Shown in pieces: positions 51,239-59,959 of a stretch of 64,000 bases of DNA. The notes beneath the pieces are model-generated. The model did not search any database and was not told the origin of the DNA. It was given only the letters and a program-made list of their open reading frames with translations. Within the stretch, counting starts at the first letter, position 1. Each line of letters opens with the position of its first letter. The translations under genes and the position numbers were made by a program. The DNA is taken from the NCBI GenBank assembly GCA_023388315.1, contig JAEWGM010000043.1:124001-188000 (forward strand), written 5' to 3'. This stretch comes from Bacteroidota bacterium. GTDB lineage: Bacteria > Bacteroidota > Bacteroidia > Bacteroidales > Dysgonomonadaceae.

Positions 51239-51658
51239 CTATTCTTCTTTTTGGTCAGCAAGAGGCATCTTCTGAGTAATCAAAAAGTAAACCAAATACC
51301 CTAATCCAAGAAAGAACACCACGCTTGCCCCAATGAACCAGAATTCGTTGTCTTGAGCAACGGTGAGATTTTCTGAACATAGAAAACCAACAATTACGCC
51401 AATTCCCAACGATATCAAAACAATTCCGTTCCTAAGCGAAACGAACCGATTAGGGTTAGCTTTCCTTTTTGTTTTTTCGGGAGGAATAATTCCTTGACGG
51501 ATGAGATCCATACGCTCTTTATGTTCCGCTCTGATGGAAGTCAATCCTAAATACATTCCAAAACCTATTGGTAATCCTATCGTACATAAAATCGCGATAA
51601 TACCTGCTAGATCATTCATCATAATTTGTTTTTTAGTGAATAATTTGTTTACATCCAT
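51239..51658 (-). CDS. DUF6249-like membrane protein
   Basis: 139 residues with three membrane helices: LAGIIAILCTIGLPIGFGMYLGL, FVSLRNGIVLISLGIGVIVGFLC and EFWFIGASVVFFLGLGYLVYFLI. HKERMDLIRQGIIPPE between the first two is the family phrase. Ends 21 bp before the sigma gene. A shorter start at MNDLAG is possible. Function unknown; a signal-sensing role for the sigma operon is conceivable. Confidence 0.8.
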   Translation of the reverse strand: MDVNKLFTKKQIMMNDLAGIIAILCTIGLPIGFGMYLGLTSIRAEHKERMDLIRQGIIPPEKTKRKANPNRFVSLRNGIVLISLGIGVIVGFLCSENLTVAQDNEFWFIGASVVFFLGLGYLVYFLITQKMPLADQKEE

Positions 51659-51685
51659 AAGACACGGGCAAATCCTATTCGGTTA

Positions 51686-51693
51686 CAAAAATA
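51686..51693 (-). promoter_or_regulatory. -7 box TATTTTTG for the sigma-factor operon
   Basis: 28 bp upstream of the DUF6249 gene. Confidence 0.55.
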
Positions 51694-51852
51694 GGTGATT
51701 ATTTTTGAATAATCTTCATTTCTTCTGAAAATCAGTTGTTTAAAAAGTTATGCACAAGTCAGGATAATTTAAGATTTTATATTCGTGATTTTGCTTTCTA
51801 TTTGTTTTCTTTGTAATGCGCAACCCGAATTCCGCAACTCGTAACCCGAACA

Positions 51853-53115
51853 ATGAACGAAAAAACGCTTGAAAAACTAAAAATCCTTGCCGATGCCGCC
51901 AAATACGATGTGTCCTGCGCATCCAGCGGCACATCGCGGAATGCCGTGAAAGGCGGGATTGGCACGGCCGCCGGCTGGGGCATTTGCCACAGTTTCACGG
52001 CCGATGGGCGTTGTATTTCGTTGTTCAAAATTTTGCTCACCAACCATTGCGTTTTCGATTGCGCCTATTGCAGCAACCGCCGCAGCAACGATGTGAACCG
52101 CACCGCGTTCACCGCTGAGGAATTGGCGGAGCTGACCATTGAGTTTTACAGACGGAATTACATCGAAGGGCTTTTCCTTAGCTCGGGTGTGATGCGTAAC
52201 CCCGATTACACAATGGAGCAATTGATTCGCGTGGTGAAATTGTTGCGTGAAACGTACCGCTTTAACGGCTACATCCACATGAAAACCATTCCCGGCGCCA
52301 GCCAAGAATTGGTTACGCAAGCGGGGTTGTATGCCGACCGCATGAGTGTGAACCTCGAAATTCCATCGGAGCAAAACCTCAAACTGCTCGCGCCCGAAAA
52401 AGATTATGAAAGTGTTTTCTCGCCCATGCGCGTTATTCAACAAGGAATGTTGGAAAGCGCCGAAGACCGAAAAAAGTTTCGCAAAGCGCCTAAATTTGTG
52501 CCTGCGGGACAAAGCACGCAAGTGATTATCGGCGCCACGTCCGACACCGATAAACAGATTCTCACGCTGGCATCGGCGTTGTACAAGCGTCCATCGTTTA
52601 AGCGTGTTTATTATTCGGGATATATTCCCATTAACAAGAATGACAGTCGGTTACCTGTACTTCCTCAGCCGCCGCTGGTGCGCGAGAACCGATTGTATCA
52701 AGCCGATTGGTTGATGCGGTTTTACGAATTTAAAGCCAGCGAAATTGTAAACGACGCGCACCCCGACCTCGACTTGGATGTTGATCCCAAAATGGGCTGG
52801 GCGTTGAGAAACCCATCGTTTTTCCCCATAGATGTAAACACTGCGCCCTACGAAATGATTCTTCGCGTGCCGGGCATCGGCGTGAAATCGGCCAAGCTCA
52901 TTGTCGCTTCGCGAAGATATGGGCGGTTGACCTTCGCTCAGTTGAAGAAAATTGGCGTGGTAATGAAACGGGCGCAATATTTTATCATTTGTCGAGAGTT
53001 GCCGATGCAAACCGTGAACGAACTCACGCCGCAATATGTTCGTCGACAGGTTTCACAAAAACAGAAAAAGCAGGCGGCGGATTTGTTGCAGTATAAAATT
53101 GAGTGGGGAGAGTGA
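51853..53115 (+). CDS. Putative DNA modification/repair radical SAM protein
   Basis: 420 residues. Radical SAM cluster CVFDCAYCSNR (about residues 65-75), early phrase DAAKYDVSCASSGTSRN, HhH DNA-binding motif near the C-terminus (PYEMILRVPGIGVKSAKLIVASRRYGRLTFAQLKKIGV). This is the TIGR03916 family, nearly always next to the TIGR03915 partner that follows. The pair is thought to act on DNA; the lesion or modification is not established. The last residues EWGE may be encoded by the adjoining repeat. Confidence 0.9.
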   Translation: MNEKTLEKLKILADAAKYDVSCASSGTSRNAVKGGIGTAAGWGICHSFTADGRCISLFKILLTNHCVFDCAYCSNRRSNDVNRTAFTAEELAELTIEFYRRNYIEGLFLSSGVMRNPDYTMEQLIRVVKLLRETYRFNGYIHMKTIPGASQELVTQAGLYADRMSVNLEIPSEQNLKLLAPEKDYESVFSPMRVIQQGMLESAEDRKKFRKAPKFVPAGQSTQVIIGATSDTDKQILTLASALYKRPSFKRVYYSGYIPINKNDSRLPVLPQPPLVRENRLYQADWLMRFYEFKASEIVNDAHPDLDLDVDPKMGWALRNPSFFPIDVNTAPYEMILRVPGIGVKSAKLIVASRRYGRLTFAQLKKIGVVMKRAQYFIICRELPMQTVNELTPQYVRRQVSQKQKKQAADLLQYKIEWGE

Positions 53116-53157
53116 TTGTGAGTGGGAGACTTTGTGAGTGGGAGACTGGGAGGCATG
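53100..53157. repeat. Solo G-rich repeat related to the S23/IVP element ends
   Basis: Contains gagtgggagact twice in tandem (tgtgagtgggagactttg, then tgagtgggagactggg), the same type as the units flanking the 46779 gene, but with no ORF inside. It separates two genes that are usually close together. Confidence 0.55.
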
Positions 53158-53220
53158 GATGTTGAGAGACAGGGATTTTCTTATTTTAATTTTTATGCGA
53201 CGTATAAATGTGATACCAAA

Positions 53221-53988
53221 ATGATTCTTTTCACTTACGATAAAACCTTAGATGGGCTGCTCTCGTGCGTGTTTTTCGCGTATGAACAGAAGAAATTTCC
53301 CGATGCCATTCTTTCGGATTCCGATTCGAAGCCGTTGTTCGTAGATGAACAATATCACGTAATCACCGAAAAAGAAAAATCGCTTCGCGTATGGAAAGCG
53401 TTGGAGAAAAAGCTCTCCAAATTCGCGCGAAATATGATGTTGAGCGTTTGGCTCTCGGAATTACCCGAAGTGGAAATGTTGCTTTTTCGCTACATTCGCA
53501 AAAACCTTGACCACCCGAAAGGCATTGAAATGAACTTTGGCGACGATGATGTGCTGCGCGTGAAAGAAATCGCGCAAAAAGTGGGCACCGATGCAAGAAA
53601 ACTTATTCAGTTTGTGCGGTTTCAGGAAACACTCGATGGCATTTTCTTCGCGCCCGTAACGCCGTGCTACAACGTGCTTTCGCTCCTCATTCCCCATTTT
53701 AAATCGCGTTACGCAAATCAACCGTGGATTATTTACGATACCATCCGCAACATCGGCGCTTATTACGACACAAAAGCCGTAACCGATATTTCATTTTCAA
53801 GAAAAGACCTTTCGGAACTCAAATTGGGAAAATTGAGCGATGAAAAACTCTCAGAAGAAGAGGCTTTGTTCCAAAAAATGTGGAAAGAATATTTCAAAAG
53901 CATAACCATCAAAGAGCGCATCAACCTCAAACTGCAACGTCAACATATGCCGCAACGGTATTGGAAGTATTTAACGGAGATGCAATGA
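53221..53988 (+). CDS. TIGR03915/DUF4130-family putative DNA repair protein
   Basis: About 255 residues from ATG 53221 (MILFTYDKTLDGLLSCVFFAYEQKKFPD), the family opening; an upstream in-frame start at 53122 lies in the repeat. DUF4130 core includes VRFQETLDGIFFAPVTPCYNVLSLLIPHFKSRYANQPWIIYDTIRNIGAYYD and the C-terminal KMWKEYFKSITIKERINLKLQRQHMPQRYWKYLTE, which resembles a uracil-DNA-glycosylase neighbour domain. Works with the radical SAM protein upstream. Confidence 0.9.
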   Translation: MILFTYDKTLDGLLSCVFFAYEQKKFPDAILSDSDSKPLFVDEQYHVITEKEKSLRVWKALEKKLSKFARNMMLSVWLSELPEVEMLLFRYIRKNLDHPKGIEMNFGDDDVLRVKEIAQKVGTDARKLIQFVRFQETLDGIFFAPVTPCYNVLSLLIPHFKSRYANQPWIIYDTIRNIGAYYDTKAVTDISFSRKDLSELKLGKLSDEKLSEEEALFQKMWKEYFKSITIKERINLKLQRQHMPQRYWKYLTEMQ

Positions 53989-54030
53989 GTTTGGTTGTTG
54001 ACTGTTAGCTTTTAGCTTCAGTGACACAAA

Positions 54031-54064
54031 AAAACCGTCCGCGCAAAACGACACAGACGGTTTT
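54031..54064. terminator. Bidirectional terminator
   Basis: aaaaccgtc and gacggtttt around a 16-base loop with A and T tracts outside, between the convergent DUF4130 and mscL genes. Confidence 0.75.
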
Positions 54065-54089
54065 AAAACTTCTTGTGAAGTTCAGAAAA

Positions 54090-54506
54090 TTACTTTGTTC
54101 TCAGTAAGTCGCGAATTTCTGTGAGCAACACTTCTTCTTTCGATGGCTCTGCGGGAGCTTCGGGTGCGGCCTCTTTTTTGCGTTTCATTTTGTTCATCGC
54201 TTTGATCACCATAAAAATAGCGACACCCACGATTAAGAAATCCACAACCGATTGAATGAAAGCGCCGTAGTTCCATGTAATGGCTTCGGTAACTACTTCC
54301 TCGCCGGCGGTAACGCCTTCGCGAAGCACCACTTTCAATTCATCGAATTTGGTGTTTCCAAACAAAAGTGCAATGGGTGGCATTAAAATATCGTTCACAA
54401 ACGAGGTTACAATTTTGCCGAATGCTGCACCAATTACAATACCCACGGCCATATCTACCACATTGCCGCGCATCAGAAATTCTTTGAGTTCAGTTCTAAA
54501 TGACAT
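54090..54506 (-). CDS. mscL: Large-conductance mechanosensitive channel
   Basis: 138 residues. FLMRGNVVDMAVGIVIGAAFGKIVTSFVNDILMPPIALL is the first pore helix, and YGAFIQSVVDFLIVGVAIFMVIKAMNKM the second; the C-terminal bundle reads EVLLTEIRDLLRTK. Releases solutes during osmotic downshift from the inner membrane. Slightly long periplasmic loop (FDELKVVLREGVTAGEEVVTEAI). Confidence 0.96.
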   Translation of the reverse strand: MSFRTELKEFLMRGNVVDMAVGIVIGAAFGKIVTSFVNDILMPPIALLFGNTKFDELKVVLREGVTAGEEVVTEAITWNYGAFIQSVVDFLIVGVAIFMVIKAMNKMKRKKEAAPEAPAEPSKEEVLLTEIRDLLRTK

Positions 54507-54598
54507 AATGATTTAATTAAGAGTTAAACTTTAACTGTATGCAAAGTAAACAAAAAAAATGTGAATATTTTATCAATACAGCAGAAATTTATATTTTA

Positions 54599-55501
54599 TC
54601 AACAAAATATCTCCGCAATCATGCATCGGGCGGAGCCGCCACCGTTGGTTTCGATGGTTTGCAATTCGGGTGATAAAATTTTATTGTACGTGGAAATAAC
54701 GTTTTCCTGCTCCGGCTTAAGCGCCCTGCGTGCCGCTGCCGACATAATCATTAGTGGGTTGCCGTTGCGGCTTTTCAACTCAATCATATTGCCGGCAAAA
54801 TGGGCCACTTGATCGAGCGAGATGTCCACGATAATTTTTCCGGTGGAAGTTAATCTCGACACCACTTTTTCACGTTCTTTCTCATCTTTTATCGATTCCA
54901 GACACACGATGGCCACCTGCGTGCCCACTTCCATCATCACGTTGGTGTGGTAAATGAGGTTGCCTTTTTTGTCGAACGAATCGAAAACCACCGCGTCGAA
55001 ATTCATTTTTGAACAGAAATCGCGCAACACTTTCTCTGATGTGCGAGGTGAGCGGCAAGCGTATGCAATGCGTTTGTCACGGTCGAAAATCATGCTTCCC
55101 GTGCCTTCCAAAAACTCGTTTTTCGCTTCCCAACCGGTTAAGTCAATTACTTTTGTGTGGTTCATTCGGTTGTGCAGCAACTGCATGATTTGCGGCTTGC
55201 GCTCTTGTTGGCGATTTTCCGCAAACATGGGGTACAAAACCAACTCGCCCGAGATGTGTGACGAAAACCAATTGTTTGGAAAAATGGAATCGGGCGTCCA
55301 CGGCTCTTCGGTGTCTTGCACCACAATAACGTCCACATCGTTCGCGCGCAACAGGCTCACGAAAGCGTCAAATTCTTTCAGCGCCTTTTCAGCCACTTCT
55401 TCTTGTGGTGTCTTTTGCTGAAAATAGTTGTTCTTGGCCGTTTCCTCGTTAAACCCGAAACGTGCCGGGCGCACCATTAATATTTTTGAGGTTGTTTGCA
55501 T
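54599..55501 (-). CDS. ctlX: Citrulline hydrolase CtlX / arginine-deiminase-fold protein
   Basis: 300 residues, guanidino-group modifying fold. Catalytic Cys in GGGSARCMIAEIF at the C-terminus, His in NLIYHTNVMMEVGTQVAIVCLESI, and acidic EFLEGTGSMIFDRDKRIAYACRSPRTSEKVL. PWTPDSIFPNNWFSSH is the family phrase. Such proteins hydrolyse citrulline to ornithine. It lies next to rocD, which uses ornithine, and this supports the assignment. A role as another amidinohydrolase cannot be excluded. Confidence 0.85.
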   Translation of the reverse strand: MQTTSKILMVRPARFGFNEETAKNNYFQQKTPQEEVAEKALKEFDAFVSLLRANDVDVIVVQDTEEPWTPDSIFPNNWFSSHISGELVLYPMFAENRQQERKPQIMQLLHNRMNHTKVIDLTGWEAKNEFLEGTGSMIFDRDKRIAYACRSPRTSEKVLRDFCSKMNFDAVVFDSFDKKGNLIYHTNVMMEVGTQVAIVCLESIKDEKEREKVVSRLTSTGKIIVDISLDQVAHFAGNMIELKSRNGNPLMIMSAAARRALKPEQENVISTYNKILSPELQTIETNGGGSARCMIAEIFC

Positions 55502-55508
55502 TTTTTAG

Positions 55509-55640
55509 GGAGATTGATAGTAGATTGATAAAAGATTGAGTGAGATTGATGAAAGATTGAATGAGATTGATTCTTTAGTTTAGCGTTCAACGTTCAGCGT
55601 TTAAAGTTTAATGTTCAGGGTTAAAGCGTTGGCCGCTAAA
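55509..55640. repeat. Short direct repeats between ctlX and rocD
   Basis: Several agattgat/agattgaat units in 55509-55572, then gttcaacgttcagcgttt-like units to about 55640. No gene in the 158-bp gap. Looks like a slippage-prone intergenic tract. Confidence 0.5.
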
Positions 55641-55659
55641 CCCTGAACTGTAAATCTTT

Positions 55660-56889
55660 CTATTCAAGCGTTTTAATCGATTCTTTAATAATCTCAATGG
55701 CTTCGCGAAGTTGCTCTTCCGTGATAATCAACGGCGGAGCGAAACGGATGATATGTCCGTGTGTGGGTTTTGCCAAAAGCCCGTTTTCGGCCATTTTGAG
55801 GCACACGTCCCACGCTTCTTTTCCGTTGTGAGGTTCAATAACCACGGCGTTCAACAAGCCTTTTCCGCGAACGAGTTTCACGAATGGGCTTTTTATTTTT
55901 TCCATTTCTTCGCGGAAAATTTTTCCTAAATATTCAGCTTTTTCCGCCAATTTTTCGTCTTTCACTACTTGCAATGCGGCCATCGCGACTTTGTTGGCTA
56001 AGGGGAAACCGCCAAATGTGGAGCCGTGTTGGCCGGGTTTAATGGTCATCATCACTTCATCGTCGGCAAGCACGGCCGAAACAGGCATAACGCCGCCCGA
56101 AACGGCTTTGCCGAGAATTACGATATCGGGGCGGATGCCTTCGTGGTCGCAGCACAATAATTTGCCGGTGCGGGCAATTCCGGTTTGTACTTCATCGGCA
56201 ACAAAAAGAATGTTGTGTTTTTTACACAAATCGTAGCAAGCCTTTAAATATCCTTCGTCGGGAACAAACACGCCGGCTTCACCTTGAATGGGTTCTACCA
56301 GAAATCCGGCAATTTTATCGCCTTTTTCTTCAAAAATCTTCCGAACGGCATCTAAGTCGTTATACGGAATCACCTCAATCCCGGGCGTGTAAGGGCCATA
56401 ATCGGCGCGGGCATCGGGATCGGTAGAGATGGAAACAATGGTAATGGTTCTTCCGTGGAAATTTCCTTCGCAGGCTACAATAATGGCTTCATTTTCAGGA
56501 ATTCCTTTTTTCAGGTATCCCCATTTTCGAGAAAGTTTCAACGCGGTTTCCACCGCTTCGGCTCCCGTGTTCATCGGCAGCAACTTGTCGTATCCGAAAT
56601 AATGGTGCATAAATTCTTCATACACGCCCAGCGAATCGTTGTAAAACGCGCGGGAGGTAAGGCACAAAGTCTCGGCCTGATCGGTTAATGCTTTCACAAT
56701 TTTTGGATGACAATGCCCTTGATTTACTGCGGAATATGCCGAAAGAAAATCGAAATATTTCTTCCCATCCACATCCCAAACAAAAGCGCCTTTACCTTTT
56801 GAAAGTACTACGGGCAGCGGGTGGTAGTTGTGTGCGCCGTATTTTTCTTCCTGATCAATAAATTGGTGTGATTTTTTTGAAATAGTCAT
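55660..56889 (-). CDS. rocD: Ornithine--oxo-acid transaminase
   Basis: 409 residues, class III PLP aminotransferase. EKYGAHNYHPLPVVLSKGKGAFVWDVDGKKYFDFLSAYSAVNQGHCHP is the ornithine-transaminase opening; PLP lysine in DIVILGKAVSGGVMPVSAV; LFVADEVQTGIARTGKLL precedes it. Turns ornithine and 2-oxoglutarate into glutamate semialdehyde and glutamate. 32 bp downstream of the DUF1080 gene and upstream of ctlX, forming a likely arginine/citrulline breakdown module. Confidence 0.95.
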   Translation of the reverse strand: MTISKKSHQFIDQEEKYGAHNYHPLPVVLSKGKGAFVWDVDGKKYFDFLSAYSAVNQGHCHPKIVKALTDQAETLCLTSRAFYNDSLGVYEEFMHHYFGYDKLLPMNTGAEAVETALKLSRKWGYLKKGIPENEAIIVACEGNFHGRTITIVSISTDPDARADYGPYTPGIEVIPYNDLDAVRKIFEEKGDKIAGFLVEPIQGEAGVFVPDEGYLKACYDLCKKHNILFVADEVQTGIARTGKLLCCDHEGIRPDIVILGKAVSGGVMPVSAVLADDEVMMTIKPGQHGSTFGGFPLANKVAMAALQVVKDEKLAEKAEYLGKIFREEMEKIKSPFVKLVRGKGLLNAVVIEPHNGKEAWDVCLKMAENGLLAKPTHGHIIRFAPPLIITEEQLREAIEIIKESIKTLE

Positions 56890-56921
56890 ATCAATAGTTT
56901 TTAAAGTTAATGCGTGGTTAT

Positions 56922-57560
56922 TTATTCTTGGGTTAATTTTACGTTGCGAAATTGAATTTCTTTGCCTTCGCTTTGCAGGCCGATGTGCCCTTCTTTCACC
57001 AAGCTGGTACCTTTGTTTTGATGCACATCATTTACATAAACGTTTATAATGCCGTCCGATGCGGTGATTTTTACTTTATTCCATTCTCCGGCGGGTTTTT
57101 CACTCGATGGTTGTTTTTTCTCAATAACCGGAAATTTGGGGCGTTCGGTCACTCCTTCTGGCAAGGTATATTCCTGTAAATCGGAACCGGCAAGCAAAAC
57201 CAAGTCTCCCGCTTTTCCCGCCGCCAATTGTATTTCAATGCCCGTGGGAAACGGATTTTTAGCATCTTCAATCAATACAAAAACTCCGCTGTTACTTGCT
57301 TCCTCGGCCCATCTGTACTCCAGTTCCAGCGTGTAATCGGCATATTTTTCTTTGGTGTACATATAGCCCAATGGCTCGCCCTTTATGGAAATAATACCGT
57401 CTTTAGCTGCGTACACTTCATCGCCCGGAACAGCATTGTTTTCCACAACAAAATTCCAGTTTGACAAATCTTTGCCGTTAAAAATGTTATCGGATGGTTG
57501 CGTGCATCCCACAGTAAATAGAAATAATATGGCTAGCGAATAAAAGGCTGTTTTTCTCAT
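56922..57560 (-). CDS. DUF1080 (3-keto-disaccharide hydrolase-like) lipoprotein
   Basis: About 212 residues from ATG 57560, lipobox FTVGC. DUF1080 concanavalin-like beta sandwich: NIFNGKDLSNWNFV, GMIS-like DGIISIKGEPLGYMYTKEKYADYTLELEYRWAEEASNSGVFV and EWNKVKITASDGIINVYVNDV. Family members act on or bind sugars in the periplasm; no specific activity can be claimed. It precedes rocD on the same strand. Confidence 0.85.
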   Translation of the reverse strand: MRKTAFYSLAILFLFTVGCTQPSDNIFNGKDLSNWNFVVENNAVPGDEVYAAKDGIISIKGEPLGYMYTKEKYADYTLELEYRWAEEASNSGVFVLIEDAKNPFPTGIEIQLAAGKAGDLVLLAGSDLQEYTLPEGVTERPKFPVIEKKQPSSEKPAGEWNKVKITASDGIINVYVNDVHQNKGTSLVKEGHIGLQSEGKEIQFRNVKLTQE

Positions 57561-57585
57561 TTGATTTATCATTAAATGTGGCGAG

Positions 57586-57593
57586 CAAAAATA
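57586..57593 (-). promoter_or_regulatory. -7 box TATTTTTG for the DUF1080-rocD unit
   Basis: 25 bp upstream of ATG 57560; it lies inside the longer reading. Confidence 0.6.
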
Positions 57594-57697
57594 CTTATTT
57601 TCTGCGAAATCCGCAAATTTGAAACCCAACTTGCAGCGAAGTGCTGGTTATAAGTTTTTTTCAGATTATTTTTTCGATAAATAGGGCAATGAATGCG

Positions 57698-57705
57698 TAT
57701 ATTTG
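57698..57705 (+). promoter_or_regulatory. -7 box TATATTTG for porX
   Basis: 27 bp upstream of the TTG start. Confidence 0.6.
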
Positions 57706-57732
57706 CGTGAAATAACCAACCGCATTAAATAA

Positions 57733-59271
57733 TTGGCGAAAAAAGCACGATTTCTTTGGGTGGATGATGAAGTGGACCTTCTGAAACCGTATGTTCTTTT
57801 TCTTGAAGAAAAGGGATATGCTGTGGAGTGCGTGAACAACGGGCACGATGCCATTGCCAAAAGCCGTGAGGTGGTGTACGATTTAATTTTCTTGGATGAA
57901 CATATGCCCGGTTTGTCGGGATTGGAAACGCTCACGGCGCTGCATTCCATCAACCAAACCGTTCCGGTGGTGATGATTACCAAAAGCGAAGACGAGGGTA
58001 TTATGAACCAAGCCATCGGCAAAAAAATAACCGATTACCTCATAAAACCGGTCAATCCTCATCAGATTTTGTTAACGATAAAAAAGATTCTCGATAAAAA
58101 GGAGATTATTACGGAAACCGCGTCGGTGAACTATCGAGAAGAATTTAATCGTTTAAGCGCCGATATACAAAACTGCGCCTCGGCAGAAGATTGGGTGGCA
58201 CTGTATAAAAAACTGGTTTATTGGGAAATGGAGCTGGACGAGACGGATACGATGAAAGAAATCCTTGATACGCAAAAATCCGAAGCCAATCTTCAATTTG
58301 GGAGATTCATAAAACAAACATATGAAGATTTATTGAAAGACGGAAGCGTTGTTACAAGTCCCAAGTTGTTCTCAACCTATGTTTTCCCCGTATTGGATGA
58401 GGGCGAAAAACTGTTTTTTATCCTTATCGATAATTTTCGGTTAGACCAATGGGAAGCAATAAAAAACGCTGTTTCAGAATTTTTTACGTGCCAACAAGAC
58501 ACCTATTTCAGCATCTTGCCAACCGCCACACAATACGCGCGCAATGCCATTTTTTCGGGCTTGATACCGCACGACATTGCCACATCGTTTCCGCATTTTT
58601 GGGTAAACGAAGACGATGCCGATGGGAAAAATCAATTTGAGGAGCAGCTCATACAAGCCCAACTTGATAGAAATCAACGAAAAATCCGTTTTTCGTACCA
58701 CAAAATCAACACCAACGCCGAAGGCGAAAAACTGGCGCAAAACTTTTCGGAACTGATTCATAACGATTTAAATGTGCTGGTTTTCAACTTTATTGATATG
58801 CTTTCGCATGCGCGCACCGAGTCGAAAATGCTGCGTGAATTGGCTGCTGACGAAGCGGCGTATCGGTCGCTCACACAATCGTGGTTTCGTCACTCGCCCT
58901 TGTTCGCGTTGTTGCAAAAAATAGCGGAAAGTAGGCAAAAAGTCATTCTCACGTCTGATCATGGCACGGTATTGGTGAAAAAGCCGATTTCCATCATCGG
59001 CGATAAAACAACAAACACCAATTTACGGTACAAAACAGGAAAAAATTTGACGTACGACATCAAAAAAGTTTTTGAAATCAGTAACCCACGCAAGGTTGGA
59101 TTGCCGGCCGCCAACATCAGCACAAAATACGTCTTTGCCCTGAATAACGATTTTTTTGTTTATCCCAACAACCAAAACCACTATATTTCTCATTATGAAA
59201 ATACATTCCAACATGGCGGCATCTCGCTGGAAGAGATGATTGTGCCGGTTATTATATTGCATCCTAAATAA
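57733..59271 (+). CDS. porX: PorX, response regulator with PglZ phosphodiesterase domain
   Basis: 512 residues from a TTG start (M-AKKARFLWVDDEVDLL). Receiver domain (1-125): acidic D11-D12, phospho-acceptor D55 in DLIFLDEHMPG, Thr in VVMITKSEDEG, Lys in DYLIKPVNP. A linker is followed by a PglZ alkaline-phosphatase-like domain (about 210-510; FFILIDNFRLDQW, PTATQYARNAIFSGLIP, FNFIDMLSHARTESKM, VILTSDHGTV, FQHGGISLEEMIVPVI). PorX regulates the type IX secretion system in Porphyromonas. The partner kinase PorY is not here. Confidence 0.95.
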   Translation: MAKKARFLWVDDEVDLLKPYVLFLEEKGYAVECVNNGHDAIAKSREVVYDLIFLDEHMPGLSGLETLTALHSINQTVPVVMITKSEDEGIMNQAIGKKITDYLIKPVNPHQILLTIKKILDKKEIITETASVNYREEFNRLSADIQNCASAEDWVALYKKLVYWEMELDETDTMKEILDTQKSEANLQFGRFIKQTYEDLLKDGSVVTSPKLFSTYVFPVLDEGEKLFFILIDNFRLDQWEAIKNAVSEFFTCQQDTYFSILPTATQYARNAIFSGLIPHDIATSFPHFWVNEDDADGKNQFEEQLIQAQLDRNQRKIRFSYHKINTNAEGEKLAQNFSELIHNDLNVLVFNFIDMLSHARTESKMLRELAADEAAYRSLTQSWFRHSPLFALLQKIAESRQKVILTSDHGTVLVKKPISIIGDKTTNTNLRYKTGKNLTYDIKKVFEISNPRKVGLPAANISTKYVFALNNDFFVYPNNQNHYISHYENTFQHGGISLEEMIVPVIILHPK

Positions 59272-59294
59272 TTGCAATTGAAAATAAAAACAAT

Positions 59295-59302
59295 TACTTT
59301 TG
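59295..59302 (+). promoter_or_regulatory. -7 box TACTTTTG for the kinase-like gene
   Basis: 15 bp upstream of ATG 59317 and downstream of the longer TTG start, so it favours ATG 59317. Confidence 0.6.
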
Positions 59303-59316
59303 ATTATTCATACATA

Positions 59317-59955
59317 ATGAAACGTATAAAAAATGAACTACAAGATATCATTATCGGAGATGGACAAGTTGGCGGCGGAAGCCAACTCAAAAAAACGCAA
59401 GTCTTCCTTAGAAGATATGCGCAAACAAGTGAAAACAATCAGTCGAAAAAGCACTTCAAAAAACAAGAAGAAGTTGGTTTAAAGGAATTTGCGGAGAGAG
59501 AAAACCTTTTTTTTACGCAAGCTGTTTCCGAAGATAAATTCGTTGCAAGCGGGGCGGAGCAACGGGTGTATCGGTTTGATGAATATCACGTTTTTAAACT
59601 CAACGATGCTATTTTTTACGAGACGTGGTTAGATTACTTCAATAACCTTCTCATTCATAATTACTTTTTTCAATCAACTGCATATGATTTTCTGGGATTT
59701 GTCTTCAGAAACGAAACATTCTACGCTGTAGTTAAACAGGAGTTTATCGCTGAAGCTTTACCCGCAAATTTAGAAGATGTTAAGCGTTTCTTGGAATTTA
59801 ATAAATTTAAAAACACCAGAAGAAATGATTATTTCAATGAGGATTTGGGGTTGATTTTTGAAGATTTACATGACGAGAATGTGCTTACGAAAAACAATCT
59901 TTTATACTTTATAGATACGATTTTTTATTTAACAGAAAGTTTTTACTCCCTTTGA
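59317..59955 (+). CDS. Kinase-like protein of the polyvalent-protein type
   Basis: About 212 residues from ATG 59317. GAEQRVYRFDEYHVFKLNDAIFYETWLDYFNNLLIHNYFF, FVFRNETFYAVVKQEF and the C-terminal LGLIFEDLHDENVLTKNNLLYFIDTIFYL form a compact Ser/Thr/Tyr-kinase fold described from polyvalent proteins of phages and conjugative elements: K in VFKLND, HDEN as catalytic loop, Asp of FIDT as metal ligand. AT-rich compared with neighbours and placed between porX and tsaE, so perhaps acquired. Substrate unknown. Confidence 0.8.
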   Translation: MKRIKNELQDIIIGDGQVGGGSQLKKTQVFLRRYAQTSENNQSKKHFKKQEEVGLKEFAERENLFFTQAVSEDKFVASGAEQRVYRFDEYHVFKLNDAIFYETWLDYFNNLLIHNYFFQSTAYDFLGFVFRNETFYAVVKQEFIAEALPANLEDVKRFLEFNKFKNTRRNDYFNEDLGLIFEDLHDENVLTKNNLLYFIDTIFYLTESFYSL

Positions 59956-59959
59956 AATT

